A stretch of 38,096 bases of DNA, taken from positions 1 through 38,096 of the forward strand of contig JAGBLE010000022.1 in NCBI GenBank assembly GCA_017635565.1, in the 5' to 3' direction. The stretch is from Bacilli bacterium (GTDB lineage: Bacteria; Bacillota_I; Bacilli_A; RFN20; CAG-826). Of this stretch, positions 7,014 through 15,282 are shown piece after piece. Made by a program: the position numbers and the translations under genes. Every line of letters starts with the position of its first letter. Position 1 is the first letter of the stretch. A model generated the notes under the pieces. The model was given only the letters and a program-made list of their open reading frames with translations, did not search any database and had not been told where the DNA came from.

Positions 7014-8759
7014 TTATTCTTTAATCCAAGCAGTCAATATTAAAGAATGATCTTCCCAGTGCTTTCCACAGGAAGCATAATCTTTGATGATAACTTTTTG
7101 ATTATTGAAGTTCCCTATCAAAGTAACGAAATCCCCTAATTTTGTTTCACATAATTTTAGATCTCTTATTTGAGAATAACTAAGTTCTTTTAAATCGATG
7201 TTTGGATTAGACTCACTATCGATTCCTAAAGTGATGTCGCCATAAGTTAAAGCGACATATTCTTTTAAGTGGTGGACTTCAATATGTAAATCAAATTTGA
7301 TTATTGCTTTTCCAACTTTGCCTAGAGATATATATCCAGTTTCTTTATGTTCATGTTCTTCATTATCAATTTTAATTAAGGTCTTTTTTGACCATTGAGG
7401 AATTCTTATTTTGATTGGTTTATTTGATTTATATTCAATTTCAACTTCACCTAAAGAGAAATAATCTCCAGATATCTTGATTTCAAAATCTTTTCCCTTA
7501 ACTTCAGAATTAAAATATTCATTAATGTAAATATTATTTTCATCTTCTGCATAATTTAAATTTGCAAGTAAACCAGCAGAAGCCGCTCCAATACAAGCAC
7601 AACAACCATAACTTGTTCCATCTTTGAAGAAATTATGTCCACCAGTAGAAATGCCTCTTCTGTTTAAATAAAGAGGAGAATAACTATCAAATGGTAGTGG
7701 TTCGACATCTTTCTTAGCAAAATAGGCCCAACCTTTTTCTTTATTAAAATTAATGCTTCCGTAGAATGAATTTAATCCGGCTTTAATAAATCTTTCGTAA
7801 TATTTGATATCACCAGTGTGGAAATATAATTTCGCTAAGATTCTCATCCAAGTAACAACCACGCAAGTTTCTTGCATGAATCTTGTTTCTTTCGTTAATT
7901 GATTAATGACTGTGTCAGAAAAACATTCTTCATTAGTGCCAGCGTTACCAATGATGCTGATTTCGTATTTATTTACATCTTCAAAGAAACGAAGAGATAT
8001 TTTCATTAATTCATCATTGTTTGTTAGCTTCGCGTATTCAAATATTCCTTCGAAAAATGACATTGTTTCGTACGCTTTTTGTTCTGGGTATTCAACAGGT
8101 CGATGGATTCCATTTTTTACTTCTTCAATTAAGCTTCCATCCCTAATACCGCCTTCGGAAACAATATAAGAGGCAAAATCAAAATAACGGGCTTCTTTGC
8201 TTTTTTTATATAAATCAATAATGGCCTCTAATATTGAACTTGAATTAACTCCAAGCCACCATTCACTCGTATCCGTTATTCTTATTTGGCCTGGTTTATT
8301 ACCGATTTTTGATATCAAATAATCAACGTGCCTCATACACGCATTTAATACCACTTTTTTGAGATCTTCTTCGTGACAAATATCGTAAAAATGTAATAGA
8401 CCAGTTAAAACATATTTTCGGCACCAAATATCCCAAGACTTAAATTCATTATCAACTTTATAGGTTGAGAATCTTCCTAATTCATCCTGGGTTTTTAATA
8501 ATTTAATAACTGCTTCTTTTAAGACTTCATATAATTCTTTTGATTTATTGAATTGATAAACAAGACAGCCACCTCTCATGCACTTGCCCCAATATTCGCC
8601 TCTCCAATATTCATCTTCGTTATCGGCTTTATCGGTGAAGACACTGACAAATCTTGACCACATTTCTCTGTTTAATAATTGTTCTTGAGATATGAAATCA
8701 ATCATTTTTGATATCTGGTTATTTTGCTTAATGTTTTGAAAAGTTAAATACTGCATCAT
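7014..8759 (-). CDS. GH127-like glycosidase (beta-L-arabinofuranosidase/DUF1680 family)
   Basis: A 581-aa cytoplasmic enzyme of the (alpha/alpha)6-barrel GH127 type. The zinc/catalytic set known from HypBA1 (Glu338, Cys340, Cys417, Cys418) has clear counterparts: Glu297 and Cys299 in QETCVV, and Cys386-Cys387 in YGCCAC, so it should be active. The C-terminal beta domain (NIYINEYFNSEV onward) is present. I start at ATG 8759 because GGAG ends 6 nt upstream; the frame extends 22 codons further (to 8825) without such support. Known GH127 activities are beta-L-arabinofuranoside and aceric-acid hydrolysis, and I cannot tell which applies here. It is transcribed divergently from the phosphatase-GH2 gene and forms an operon with the DUF4434 gene. 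Confidence 0.85.
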   Translation of the reverse strand: MMQYLTFQNIKQNNQISKMIDFISQEQLLNREMWSRFVSVFTDKADNEDEYWRGEYWGKCMRGGCLVYQFNKSKELYEVLKEAVIKLLKTQDELGRFSTYKVDNEFKSWDIWCRKYVLTGLLHFYDICHEEDLKKVVLNACMRHVDYLISKIGNKPGQIRITDTSEWWLGVNSSSILEAIIDLYKKSKEARYFDFASYIVSEGGIRDGSLIEEVKNGIHRPVEYPEQKAYETMSFFEGIFEYAKLTNNDELMKISLRFFEDVNKYEISIIGNAGTNEECFSDTVINQLTKETRFMQETCVVVTWMRILAKLYFHTGDIKYYERFIKAGLNSFYGSINFNKEKGWAYFAKKDVEPLPFDSYSPLYLNRRGISTGGHNFFKDGTSYGCCACIGAASAGLLANLNYAEDENNIYINEYFNSEVKGKDFEIKISGDYFSLGEVEIEYKSNKPIKIRIPQWSKKTLIKIDNEEHEHKETGYISLGKVGKAIIKFDLHIEVHHLKEYVALTYGDITLGIDSESNPNIDLKELSYSQIRDLKLCETKLGDFVTLIGNFNNQKVIIKDYASCGKHWEDHSLILTAWIKE

Positions 8760-8785
8760 GACATTCTCCAATAATATATTAATAT

Positions 8786-8815
8786 TTATTATTCGCATTT
8801 CGAAATTACTTTCAA
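8786..8815 (-). promoter_or_regulatory. Weak candidate promoter for the GH127-DUF4434 operon
   Basis: On the minus strand, TTGAAA (8815-8810), an 18-nt spacer and TAATAA (8791-8786) lie upstream of the GH127 ribosome-binding site. The -10 is imperfect, so this is a tentative assignment. Confidence 0.3.
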
Positions 8816-8835
8816 AAATCGACAATATTTAGCAT

Positions 8836-8850
8836 AAAATCACAAATAAT
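8836..8850 (-). promoter_or_regulatory. Candidate regulator-binding element (ATTATTTGTGATTTT)
   Basis: Read on the minus strand this is ATTATTTGTGATTTT. It shares the 12-mer ATTTGTGATTTT with 15150-15161 and the 11-mer ATTATTTGTGA with 35439-35449. It lies 5 bp before the -35 of the phosphatase-GH2 promoter, inside the divergent intergenic region. It is a candidate site for the AraC regulator encoded at 34528-35358. Confidence 0.4.
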
Positions 8851-8855
8851 GATAT

Positions 8856-8883
8856 TTGTAAATTAACTAATTAAGAGTAAAAT
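8856..8883 (+). promoter_or_regulatory. Promoter of the phosphatase-GH2/GH130 operon
   Basis: TTGTAA (8856-8861), a 16-nt spacer and TAAAAT (8878-8883). Initiation near 8890 would leave only about 11 nt before the ATG at 8901, with no ribosome-binding site. TATAGA at 8890-8895 could instead give a leaderless start. Confidence 0.4.
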
Positions 8884-8900
8884 TTTATGTATAGAAATAT

Positions 8901-11864
8901 ATGGATATATATTATATTCGCCATGGTGAGCCTGATTACCAAGCTCAAAATCAACCGTTAACAAAGATTGGTCACAAGCAAGCAAGAGCAGTGTCCAAAT
9001 TTTTATCGAAGATTGATTTTGATCTCATTTTTTCTTCTCCCCTTTTAAGAGCGAGACAAACTGCTTCCTATACATGTAAAAAACTAAATAAGGATTATAT
9101 TGTTCAGGATTGGTGTAGCGAAAAAAAAGCGATTGAAGATGTTGGCTATCGAGATGAAAACGGCAGAGTTCTTAATTGGATTATGTTTCATCAAGAAATT
9201 CAAGATGATATTAATAGACTAATAGATGATTCAAATTGGTATAACGATCCTGTTTTCAAAAATCGTTGTTTTTATGAAAGAGGAAGGGACCGTGTCCTTT
9301 CTTCAATGAAAGAATGGATGAAAGAATATCTTAATGTTGAATTTGATGGAGAGCATTTCAAAGCTTTAGGAGAAACCCCAAAAAATATTGCGATATTCGC
9401 TCACGGGGGCTTTGCAACATTATTTTTCAGCACAATTCTTCACTCTCATTACTTGAAGTTTATTAAAAATTTTAATTGTTTAGAGCTCGCAGGAGTCGCT
9501 CATTTAAGAATTGATTTTGATTCTGAAAATCCAAAAGTTGAAGTCCTATCTTATAACGATATTTATTATGATTCCGAGATGAGATATAAGGATATTCAGT
9601 TAGAGCCAAAATGGAAATTATATTACGCTGATGATAAAGATTATCACGGAAAAATAAATTTGATTTATCACTTTGATCACTTTGATAACGTTAAAATCCC
9701 AACCTTATTTGAATGGGAACTATTTAAAAACGGAAAAGAAAAAGATCCATATTATTCCACTTATATTTGGGATTATCAAAAATATGAATCTTATCATCAG
9801 TTTTATGTTTTGAATTTTTCTTCTACTAGAAAACATAAAATATTAAAACTAAATGGAATAGATACGATAAGTGAAGTTTTTGTTAATGGAAAACTTATTG
9901 GAAAAACAGACAATATGTTTATTCCTTATCTATTTGAATTAGATAATTTAAAAAAAGAAAATAATGAATTAATTATTCATATTCTTCCTAGTGTTTTAGA
10001 AGGAAAGAAATATGGATATGACCCTGATAAAGTTTATGCGATGAAATATAATCATGAAGGCTTATATATTCGTAAAAGCGCGCATAGTTTTGGCTGGGAT
10101 ATATTACCAAGAACGCCTCTAGGTGGAATATATAAAAATGTTGAATTTATTAATAAACTTCCTCTTATAAAAGACGTCCATATTTCTAGTTACGATATCT
10201 CAAAAGAATCTGCGACATTAAAATTTGACATCCTTTTAAATAATGATGATATTAAAAATTATGAATATACGATTGAAGGAAAATGCAAAACACATAGTTT
10301 CTTTAGAAGAAGTAACAAAATAAAACTTCATAAACCAAAATTATGGGATATCAAATATTACGGTGAACCCAACCTTTATAAAATAATCATTAAAATATAT
10401 AAGGATAATAAGGTTATCGCTACTAAGAAGATAAATTATGGAATTAGAAAAGTTGAATTATTCAGAACTTCAAATGTTGAAGAAAATGGAAAATTTGAAT
10501 TCCATATTAACGGAGAAAAAGTGTTCTTAATTGGCGCAAACTGGACTCCAGTTGATGCGATTAGTCATTTAAATAAGCGAAGAATGCTGAAAGCGGTAGA
10601 TCTTCTCGATGATTTAGGATGTAATGTCGCTCGTATTTGGGGCGGTGGAAGTTACGAACTTGATGAATTTTATGATGAATGTGATAAACGCGGCATCTTT
10701 GTTTGGCACGATTTCATGATGGGGTGTGCAATATATCCAAACGATTTAGAATTCCAAAAGAAAATCAAAAAAGAAGTTGAATATATCGTCCCTCATTTAA
10801 GAAATCATCCTTCGATTTGCTTATGGAGTGGTGATAATGAATGCGATATTGCTGCGGCAAGATGGATTGGTGGGAATAAGTTTAACCCTGGCAATAATGT
10901 TTTAACTCGTAAAGTTATTCCAAATTTACTTAAAAAACTTGATGACCAAAGACCATATTTACCTTCATCACCATATTTTGATGAATACGCTTACGCTCAC
11001 GTTGATGAACAGACTTCAGAAGATCATGTCTGGGGACCAAGAGATTATTTTAAAGGCGAATATTATGCGAATTCTCAATGTTATTTTGTTAGTGAAACCG
11101 GTTATCATAGCCTAAACGATTATGAATCATTAACCACTTATTTGAAAAATCCTTGGCCATTATTTGAAGGCAAAATGAAGATTAATGAAAAAACAAGATT
11201 AATTGAAGAAGCAACTCCGACAAAAGAATATTTAGCCCACGCGACTAGTGTGGTTGATGATATTAATTCTCCATATGCTTATCGAATTATGTTAATGGCG
11301 AATCAAGTTCGAACGTTATTTGTGGATGAATTAAAAGATCCAGATGATTTTATATTTGCTAGCCAAGCTTCTCAAGGAGAAGCGATGAAATATTTCATCG
11401 AAAGAATGAGAAAGAATTATTCTCGTAATGGCGGCATCATTTGGTGGAATCTTTTAGATGGGTGGCCTCAACCATCTGATGCGGTTGTTGATTATTACTT
11501 CCGTAAGAAAAATGCTTATTATTACATTAAACGCAGTCAGCAAAAGAATTTATTTATGCTTGAAGAAGAAAACAATAAACTCAATTTATATTGGTCTTCT
11601 TTGGATAGCACATCACACACTTTCAAATATCAAATAATCGATGCTTACAATAATGAGAAAATAATTGATGAAGGAGTGGTAACCACTCAAGGACATTCTT
11701 CTCAATTAGTCAAAGCAATAAAAGCGGATTATCGTACTCTCTTAATTATTAAATATGTCGATGAAACTGGAAAAGAATATATCAATCATTTCCACACTCA
11801 TATTCGAGATCTTGATTTTAAAAAATACAAGGATGCTATTAATAAATATGATCTTTTGAAGTAG
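8901..11864 (+). CDS. Fusion of histidine phosphatase and GH2 beta-mannosidase
   Basis: A 987-aa protein joining two enzymes in one uninterrupted frame. Residues 1 to about 215 are a complete histidine phosphatase (phosphoglycerate-mutase superfamily): RHGEP with His8, SSPLLRARQTA, and AHGG with His168. From about 225 to the end it is a GH2 beta-mannosidase: a jelly-roll (EVFVNGKLIG), an Ig-like domain and a TIM barrel with acid/base Glu647 (WSGDNE) and nucleophile Glu732 (FVSETG). There is no signal peptide, so it acts in the cytoplasm. The phosphatase could remove phosphate from imported phospho-mannosides or from mannose-1-phosphate made by GH130 45 bp downstream; both are inference. No Shine-Dalgarno sequence precedes the ATG. 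I know of no standard family with this architecture. Confidence 0.9.
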   Translation: MDIYYIRHGEPDYQAQNQPLTKIGHKQARAVSKFLSKIDFDLIFSSPLLRARQTASYTCKKLNKDYIVQDWCSEKKAIEDVGYRDENGRVLNWIMFHQEIQDDINRLIDDSNWYNDPVFKNRCFYERGRDRVLSSMKEWMKEYLNVEFDGEHFKALGETPKNIAIFAHGGFATLFFSTILHSHYLKFIKNFNCLELAGVAHLRIDFDSENPKVEVLSYNDIYYDSEMRYKDIQLEPKWKLYYADDKDYHGKINLIYHFDHFDNVKIPTLFEWELFKNGKEKDPYYSTYIWDYQKYESYHQFYVLNFSSTRKHKILKLNGIDTISEVFVNGKLIGKTDNMFIPYLFELDNLKKENNELIIHILPSVLEGKKYGYDPDKVYAMKYNHEGLYIRKSAHSFGWDILPRTPLGGIYKNVEFINKLPLIKDVHISSYDISKESATLKFDILLNNDDIKNYEYTIEGKCKTHSFFRRSNKIKLHKPKLWDIKYYGEPNLYKIIIKIYKDNKVIATKKINYGIRKVELFRTSNVEENGKFEFHINGEKVFLIGANWTPVDAISHLNKRRMLKAVDLLDDLGCNVARIWGGGSYELDEFYDECDKRGIFVWHDFMMGCAIYPNDLEFQKKIKKEVEYIVPHLRNHPSICLWSGDNECDIAAARWIGGNKFNPGNNVLTRKVIPNLLKKLDDQRPYLPSSPYFDEYAYAHVDEQTSEDHVWGPRDYFKGEYYANSQCYFVSETGYHSLNDYESLTTYLKNPWPLFEGKMKINEKTRLIEEATPTKEYLAHATSVVDDINSPYAYRIMLMANQVRTLFVDELKDPDDFIFASQASQGEAMKYFIERMRKNYSRNGGIIWWNLLDGWPQPSDAVVDYYFRKKNAYYYIKRSQQKNLFMLEEENNKLNLYWSSLDSTSHTFKYQIIDAYNNEKIIDEGVVTTQGHSSQLVKAIKADYRTLLIIKYVDETGKEYINHFHTHIRDLDFKKYKDAINKYDLLK

Positions 11865-11909
11865 TATCGTTTTTAATTCAAATTTAATAGACTGAAAGGA
11901 AAGAAAATT

Positions 11910-12905
11910 ATGGCAAAAGTACTCAATGCAAAAATTGTACAAAATTTACCTTGGGAAGAACGTCCAGAAGGATATTTTTTACCGGTATGGAGGTATTCTA
12001 AAAACCCAATTATCAATCGTAATGTCAATCGTGTGATTGAAAGAACATTCAATAGTGGTTTTGTTCCATTTAATGGAGAATTTGTTGGCGTTTTTAGAGG
12101 CGATAATTACGCGGCACAATTTAATTTATATGTTGGTCGTAGTAAAGATGCACTTCATTTTGAATTAGATGAAACACCAATTCAATTTGTTGATAAAGAT
12201 GGAAAGCCTGCTAGTAAAAATAGATATTCATATGACCCACGTGTTGTTGAATTAGAAGGCAGTTATTATATTATTTTCGCTGATGAATTTGATGAAGTCA
12301 CAATTGGCATTGCTAAAACCGATGACTTCAAAACATTTACAAAATTAGAATACCCATTCTTACCGAACTGCCGTAATGGCGCTTTATTTCCTAGAAAAAT
12401 AAATGGAAAATACATGATGCTCTCTAGACCAAGTGATAACGCTTCTAGTTTCTTTGGCAACATTTTCATCTCTGAATCTAAAGACATGGAATATTGGGGA
12501 CATCACCGATTATTGACCAGAAACTGTTGGGCAAATTGGAATAATGTCAAATGTGGCGGAGGACCAATCCCAATTGAAACTGATGAAGGGTGGTTAGTCA
12601 TAATTCATGGAGTGTTTTATAACGTCAATACTTATGTTTATTCAATGGGCGCGATGATTTTAGATAGAGATGATCCAACTAAAATCTTATATAAATGCAA
12701 AAATTTCATTTTAACCCCACAGGAACCTTATGAAATTAATGGTCACACTCCAAATGTTGTTTTCCCAACAAATGTTTTAGTTGGTGAAAATGGCAAATTA
12801 GCAATTTATTATGGCGCAGCGGACGATTGTACTTGTGTAGCTTTTACCACAGTTGATACATTAATTGACTATATCAAGGAACACGATTGTCAAAATCAAA
12901 AATAA
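11910..12905 (+). CDS. GH130 beta-mannoside phosphorylase
   Basis: A 331-aa cytoplasmic five-bladed beta-propeller of family GH130. Family hallmarks include the early NPIINRNVNR segment, NGEFVGVFRGD, YDPRVVELEGSYYI with the probable catalytic Asp109, CGGGPIPIETDEGWLVIIHG, and the C-terminal YYGAADDCTCVA. Most GH130 enzymes phosphorolyse beta-mannosides (Man-beta-1,4-Glc, Man-beta-1,4-GlcNAc or beta-mannan oligosaccharides) to mannose-1-phosphate, conserving bond energy. The subfamily cannot be settled from sequence alone. AAAGGAAAG precedes the ATG. The 45-bp gap after the phosphatase-GH2 gene indicates one operon and a shared beta-mannoside pathway. Confidence 0.92.
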   Translation: MAKVLNAKIVQNLPWEERPEGYFLPVWRYSKNPIINRNVNRVIERTFNSGFVPFNGEFVGVFRGDNYAAQFNLYVGRSKDALHFELDETPIQFVDKDGKPASKNRYSYDPRVVELEGSYYIIFADEFDEVTIGIAKTDDFKTFTKLEYPFLPNCRNGALFPRKINGKYMMLSRPSDNASSFFGNIFISESKDMEYWGHHRLLTRNCWANWNNVKCGGGPIPIETDEGWLVIIHGVFYNVNTYVYSMGAMILDRDDPTKILYKCKNFILTPQEPYEINGHTPNVVFPTNVLVGENGKLAIYYGAADDCTCVAFTTVDTLIDYIKEHDCQNQK

Positions 12906-12914
12906 ATAATATTT

Positions 12915-12942
12915 CCAAGCGTAATTATTCGCTTGGCTTTAA
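12915..12942 (+). terminator. Intercistronic hairpin, partial terminator or processing stem
   Basis: CCAAGCG (12915-12921) pairs perfectly with CGCTTGG (12930-12936) across an 8-nt loop, followed by CTTTAAATATT. The U-tract is weak, and the next gene begins 26 nt later with its own AAAGGAGAG site. Partial termination or transcript stabilisation between the GH130 and GHL6 genes is more likely than a full stop. Confidence 0.45.
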
Positions 12943-12961
12943 ATATTAAAAGGAGAGAAAG

Positions 12962-14977
12962 ATGGATAAATGGTATAAAGGTGTATATCGTCGAAATCTA
13001 GTTGATATGCATATTAATGATGATAATGATTTATATTTATCAAGGTTTTCTCCTGTTGATTATTTTAATTATTTAAAAAACGCTAAAATACAAAGTCCAA
13101 TGATTTATTTACAAGCACATACTGGACTATGTTATTTTCCAAGCAAAGTTTGTAAGACTCATAAATATTTTCAAAAGCATCCTCATGCGATAAAAGAATT
13201 AATTGATTTGTGTAAAAAAGACGACATGAAAGTCGTTGGTTATTATTCTTTAATTTACAATAACGAAGCAGTCATTTCTCATCCAGAATGGGAATGCAAA
13301 TACGAAAATGGCGATACTTATCGCTCTCGAGGACAGCGATATGGTTTAGCGTGTCCAAACAATAGTGAATATCGTCAATTTGTTCAAGAACAAATCAAAG
13401 AAATGGCGGAGGAATATAATAACTTAGATGGATTATTCTTCGATATGCCATTTTGGAGTTTTCCTTGCTATTGCGAATCTTGCCAAAAAAGATATCAAAA
13501 AGAATATGGCGTTAATCCTCCAACCATCGTTGATTTTAGTAATCCAGAATATTTAAGATTTACAAAAGCTCGACAATTATGGATGGGGGAATTCACTCAA
13601 TTTGTTAAAAAAGAGACAAATAAATATTTTCCAAACACAACTGTTGAATTTAATTTTGCGGCAGTTATTGGCTGCGATTATACAGCGGGCTCCACTGAAC
13701 TAATTAATGAAACCTGTGAATTTGCGGGTGGAGATTTATATGGAGATTTATATAACCATTCTTTTGTTTGTAAATATTATTATCAAATTTCCAATAATCA
13801 ACCATTTGAATATATGACATGCCGCTGTAATGATTTACTAAGGGAACACACAATCAATAAACCGCTTATCCAACTCGAAAACGAGATCATGTTAAGCGCG
13901 ATGCATCATGCGGCAAGCTTAATTATTGATGCGATTGATCCTGATGGAAGTCTTGATTATCGAGTAAGCGATACTTTATCAAAAGCATTCTCTTATCAAA
14001 TCCCATACGAACCATTTATGGATAAAGGCGAATTATTTGGAGAAATCGCAATATATTTCGATAGCGGAGTCCAATTTGATTATTTGGGACATAAATCAAA
14101 TAAAGAAGTCGCGATAAATTTGTCGAAAACGCTTATTGAAAATCATATTCCATATCACATTATCGCAAATGGACACCTAAACAATTTAAATAGATATAAG
14201 ATGATATTTGCTCCTTCATTATTCAATTTTGATAATAATGAAAGATTGAAACTTATTGATTATGTGAATAATGGAGGTCTTCTTTATTTGTCAAGTTACG
14301 CTGATAAGCGTTTATTAAAAGAATTTTTTGATGGAGAAATTATTGGCCAAATCAATCGAGAAAGCCCATACCCAATTATCGACAGGGGTTTTCCTGAAGT
14401 ATTTAGTTATATTTATCCAGTAAGTGAAAAATATCAAAAATATTTTGAAGAATTTAATGAGAAATATCCTCTTCCTTTAAGATATTATTTACCGGAATTT
14501 AAATTTAATGTTGGAGAGGTAACTGCAAAAATAATCGTTCCTTTTACTGACCCAAATGACTCGAATAAATATGCTTCCATCCATTCAAATCCACCGGGAA
14601 TTAAAACTGAATACCCCGCTATAGTGGAAGCAAAATATGGCAAAGGGAAAGTTATTTATTCTGTTGCTCCGCTCGAAGGAGAAGGACGTATTAACTATAA
14701 AGAAATTATTAAACGCATCATTTTTGATAATTATGATCCTTTAATCAAAGTTAAAACATCAAAATATGTCGAATCTATTATTTTCAAAGATAACGAAGAC
14801 TATTATATCAATCTTGTGGATCTTAATTTCTTTAACGAAGTAGTGACAAGAAATTACGAAATTAATCTACCAAATATTGATGAATATGAATTCGTCGAAA
14901 CGATTTCTAATAAAAAGATTTCCCCAAGAGGAACATTTGAAAAATATGTTTCTATTCACCTAAAACGCAAAAAATAA
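12962..14977 (+). CDS. GHL6-type glycoside hydrolase with beta-galactosidase trimerisation domain (possible alpha-L-fucosidase)
   Basis: A 671-aa cytoplasmic protein. Residues 1 to about 340 form a TIM barrel of the hypothetical glycosyl hydrolase 6 type, with the signature LDGLFFDMPFW (Asp161, candidate nucleophile) followed at once by the Cys cluster CYCESC. Residues about 350-460 (EIAIYFDSG..., IIANGHLNNL, NNGGLLYLSSYA) are a flavodoxin-like beta-galactosidase trimerisation domain, and a small beta domain ends the protein. This architecture recalls GH29-related and GH151-like alpha-L-fucosidases, but substrate is not established. AAAGGAGAG lies just before the ATG. It is the third gene of the mannoside operon, so a side-chain-trimming role (for example fucose) is plausible. 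Confidence 0.75.
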   Translation: MDKWYKGVYRRNLVDMHINDDNDLYLSRFSPVDYFNYLKNAKIQSPMIYLQAHTGLCYFPSKVCKTHKYFQKHPHAIKELIDLCKKDDMKVVGYYSLIYNNEAVISHPEWECKYENGDTYRSRGQRYGLACPNNSEYRQFVQEQIKEMAEEYNNLDGLFFDMPFWSFPCYCESCQKRYQKEYGVNPPTIVDFSNPEYLRFTKARQLWMGEFTQFVKKETNKYFPNTTVEFNFAAVIGCDYTAGSTELINETCEFAGGDLYGDLYNHSFVCKYYYQISNNQPFEYMTCRCNDLLREHTINKPLIQLENEIMLSAMHHAASLIIDAIDPDGSLDYRVSDTLSKAFSYQIPYEPFMDKGELFGEIAIYFDSGVQFDYLGHKSNKEVAINLSKTLIENHIPYHIIANGHLNNLNRYKMIFAPSLFNFDNNERLKLIDYVNNGGLLYLSSYADKRLLKEFFDGEIIGQINRESPYPIIDRGFPEVFSYIYPVSEKYQKYFEEFNEKYPLPLRYYLPEFKFNVGEVTAKIIVPFTDPNDSNKYASIHSNPPGIKTEYPAIVEAKYGKGKVIYSVAPLEGEGRINYKEIIKRIIFDNYDPLIKVKTSKYVESIIFKDNEDYYINLVDLNFFNEVVTRNYEINLPNIDEYEFVETISNKKISPRGTFEKYVSIHLKRKK

Positions 14978-15045
14978 CAATAATTGTGTTGATGATTAAA
15001 AAGAAGAAAAACGACTTTTTGTCTTTTAAGTCACTTTTTATATCT

Positions 15046-15073
15046 ATAAGCAAAGCTTATTTACTTATTTTTT
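15046..15073 (+). terminator. Probable terminator of the enzyme operon
   Basis: ATAAGC (15046-15051), loop AAA and GCTTAT (15055-15060) form a 6-bp stem followed by TTACTTATTTTTT. The stem is short and AT-rich but the T-run is good. It sits 68 bp after the GHL6 gene. Confidence 0.45.
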
Positions 15074-15149
15074 CAAATTAATAAGAAGAAAAACAAAATT
15101 CTTTAATTACTATTTTTAACAAATTTTGAGTTGCTAAATTTAATCATTG

Positions 15150-15169
15150 ATTTGTGATTTTTATTTAAT
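15150..15169 (+). promoter_or_regulatory. Candidate regulator-binding element upstream of the transporter promoter
   Basis: Begins ATTTGTGATTTTTAT and matches 17 of 20 positions of 35502-35521, before the second beta-mannosidase gene. It also shares 12 of 12 bases with the inverted copy at 8836-8847. It ends 11 bp before the -35 hexamer, a usual place for an AraC-type activator. Confidence 0.45.
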
Positions 15170-15180
15170 TGTGCGTCAAA

Positions 15181-15210
15181 TTGTCATTTTTACAAATGTA
15201 ATGGTAAAAT
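15181..15210 (+). promoter_or_regulatory. Promoter of the ABC sugar-importer operon
   Basis: TTGTCA (15181-15186), an 18-nt spacer and TAAAAT (15205-15210). Initiation near 15217 gives a leader of about 66 nt that contains the GGAGG ribosome-binding site of the binding-protein gene. Confidence 0.55.
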
Positions 15211-15282
15211 ATTATCACTTAAATTATTGGTTGTTTAAATTTATTTAAAGATTGATTCAATAGTTTTGGAGGTTTTGAATAT

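Larger units (their letters stand above)
14978..15282. other. 305-bp intergenic region between the enzyme operon and the transporter operon
   Basis: No gene seen. It contains a probable terminator, a copy of the shared ATTTGTGATT element, and a good promoter for the transporter genes, in that order (each listed separately). A second weak stem (GACTT/AAGTC at about 15013-15032) could also contribute to termination. Confidence 0.7.

Noticed and set aside
9540-9640. Assembly chimera joining a phosphatase gene to a GH2 gene
   Set aside because: The junction is one open frame with even composition, the GH130 gene follows in operon, and neither half shows a broken end. Reads would still be needed to exclude it fully.
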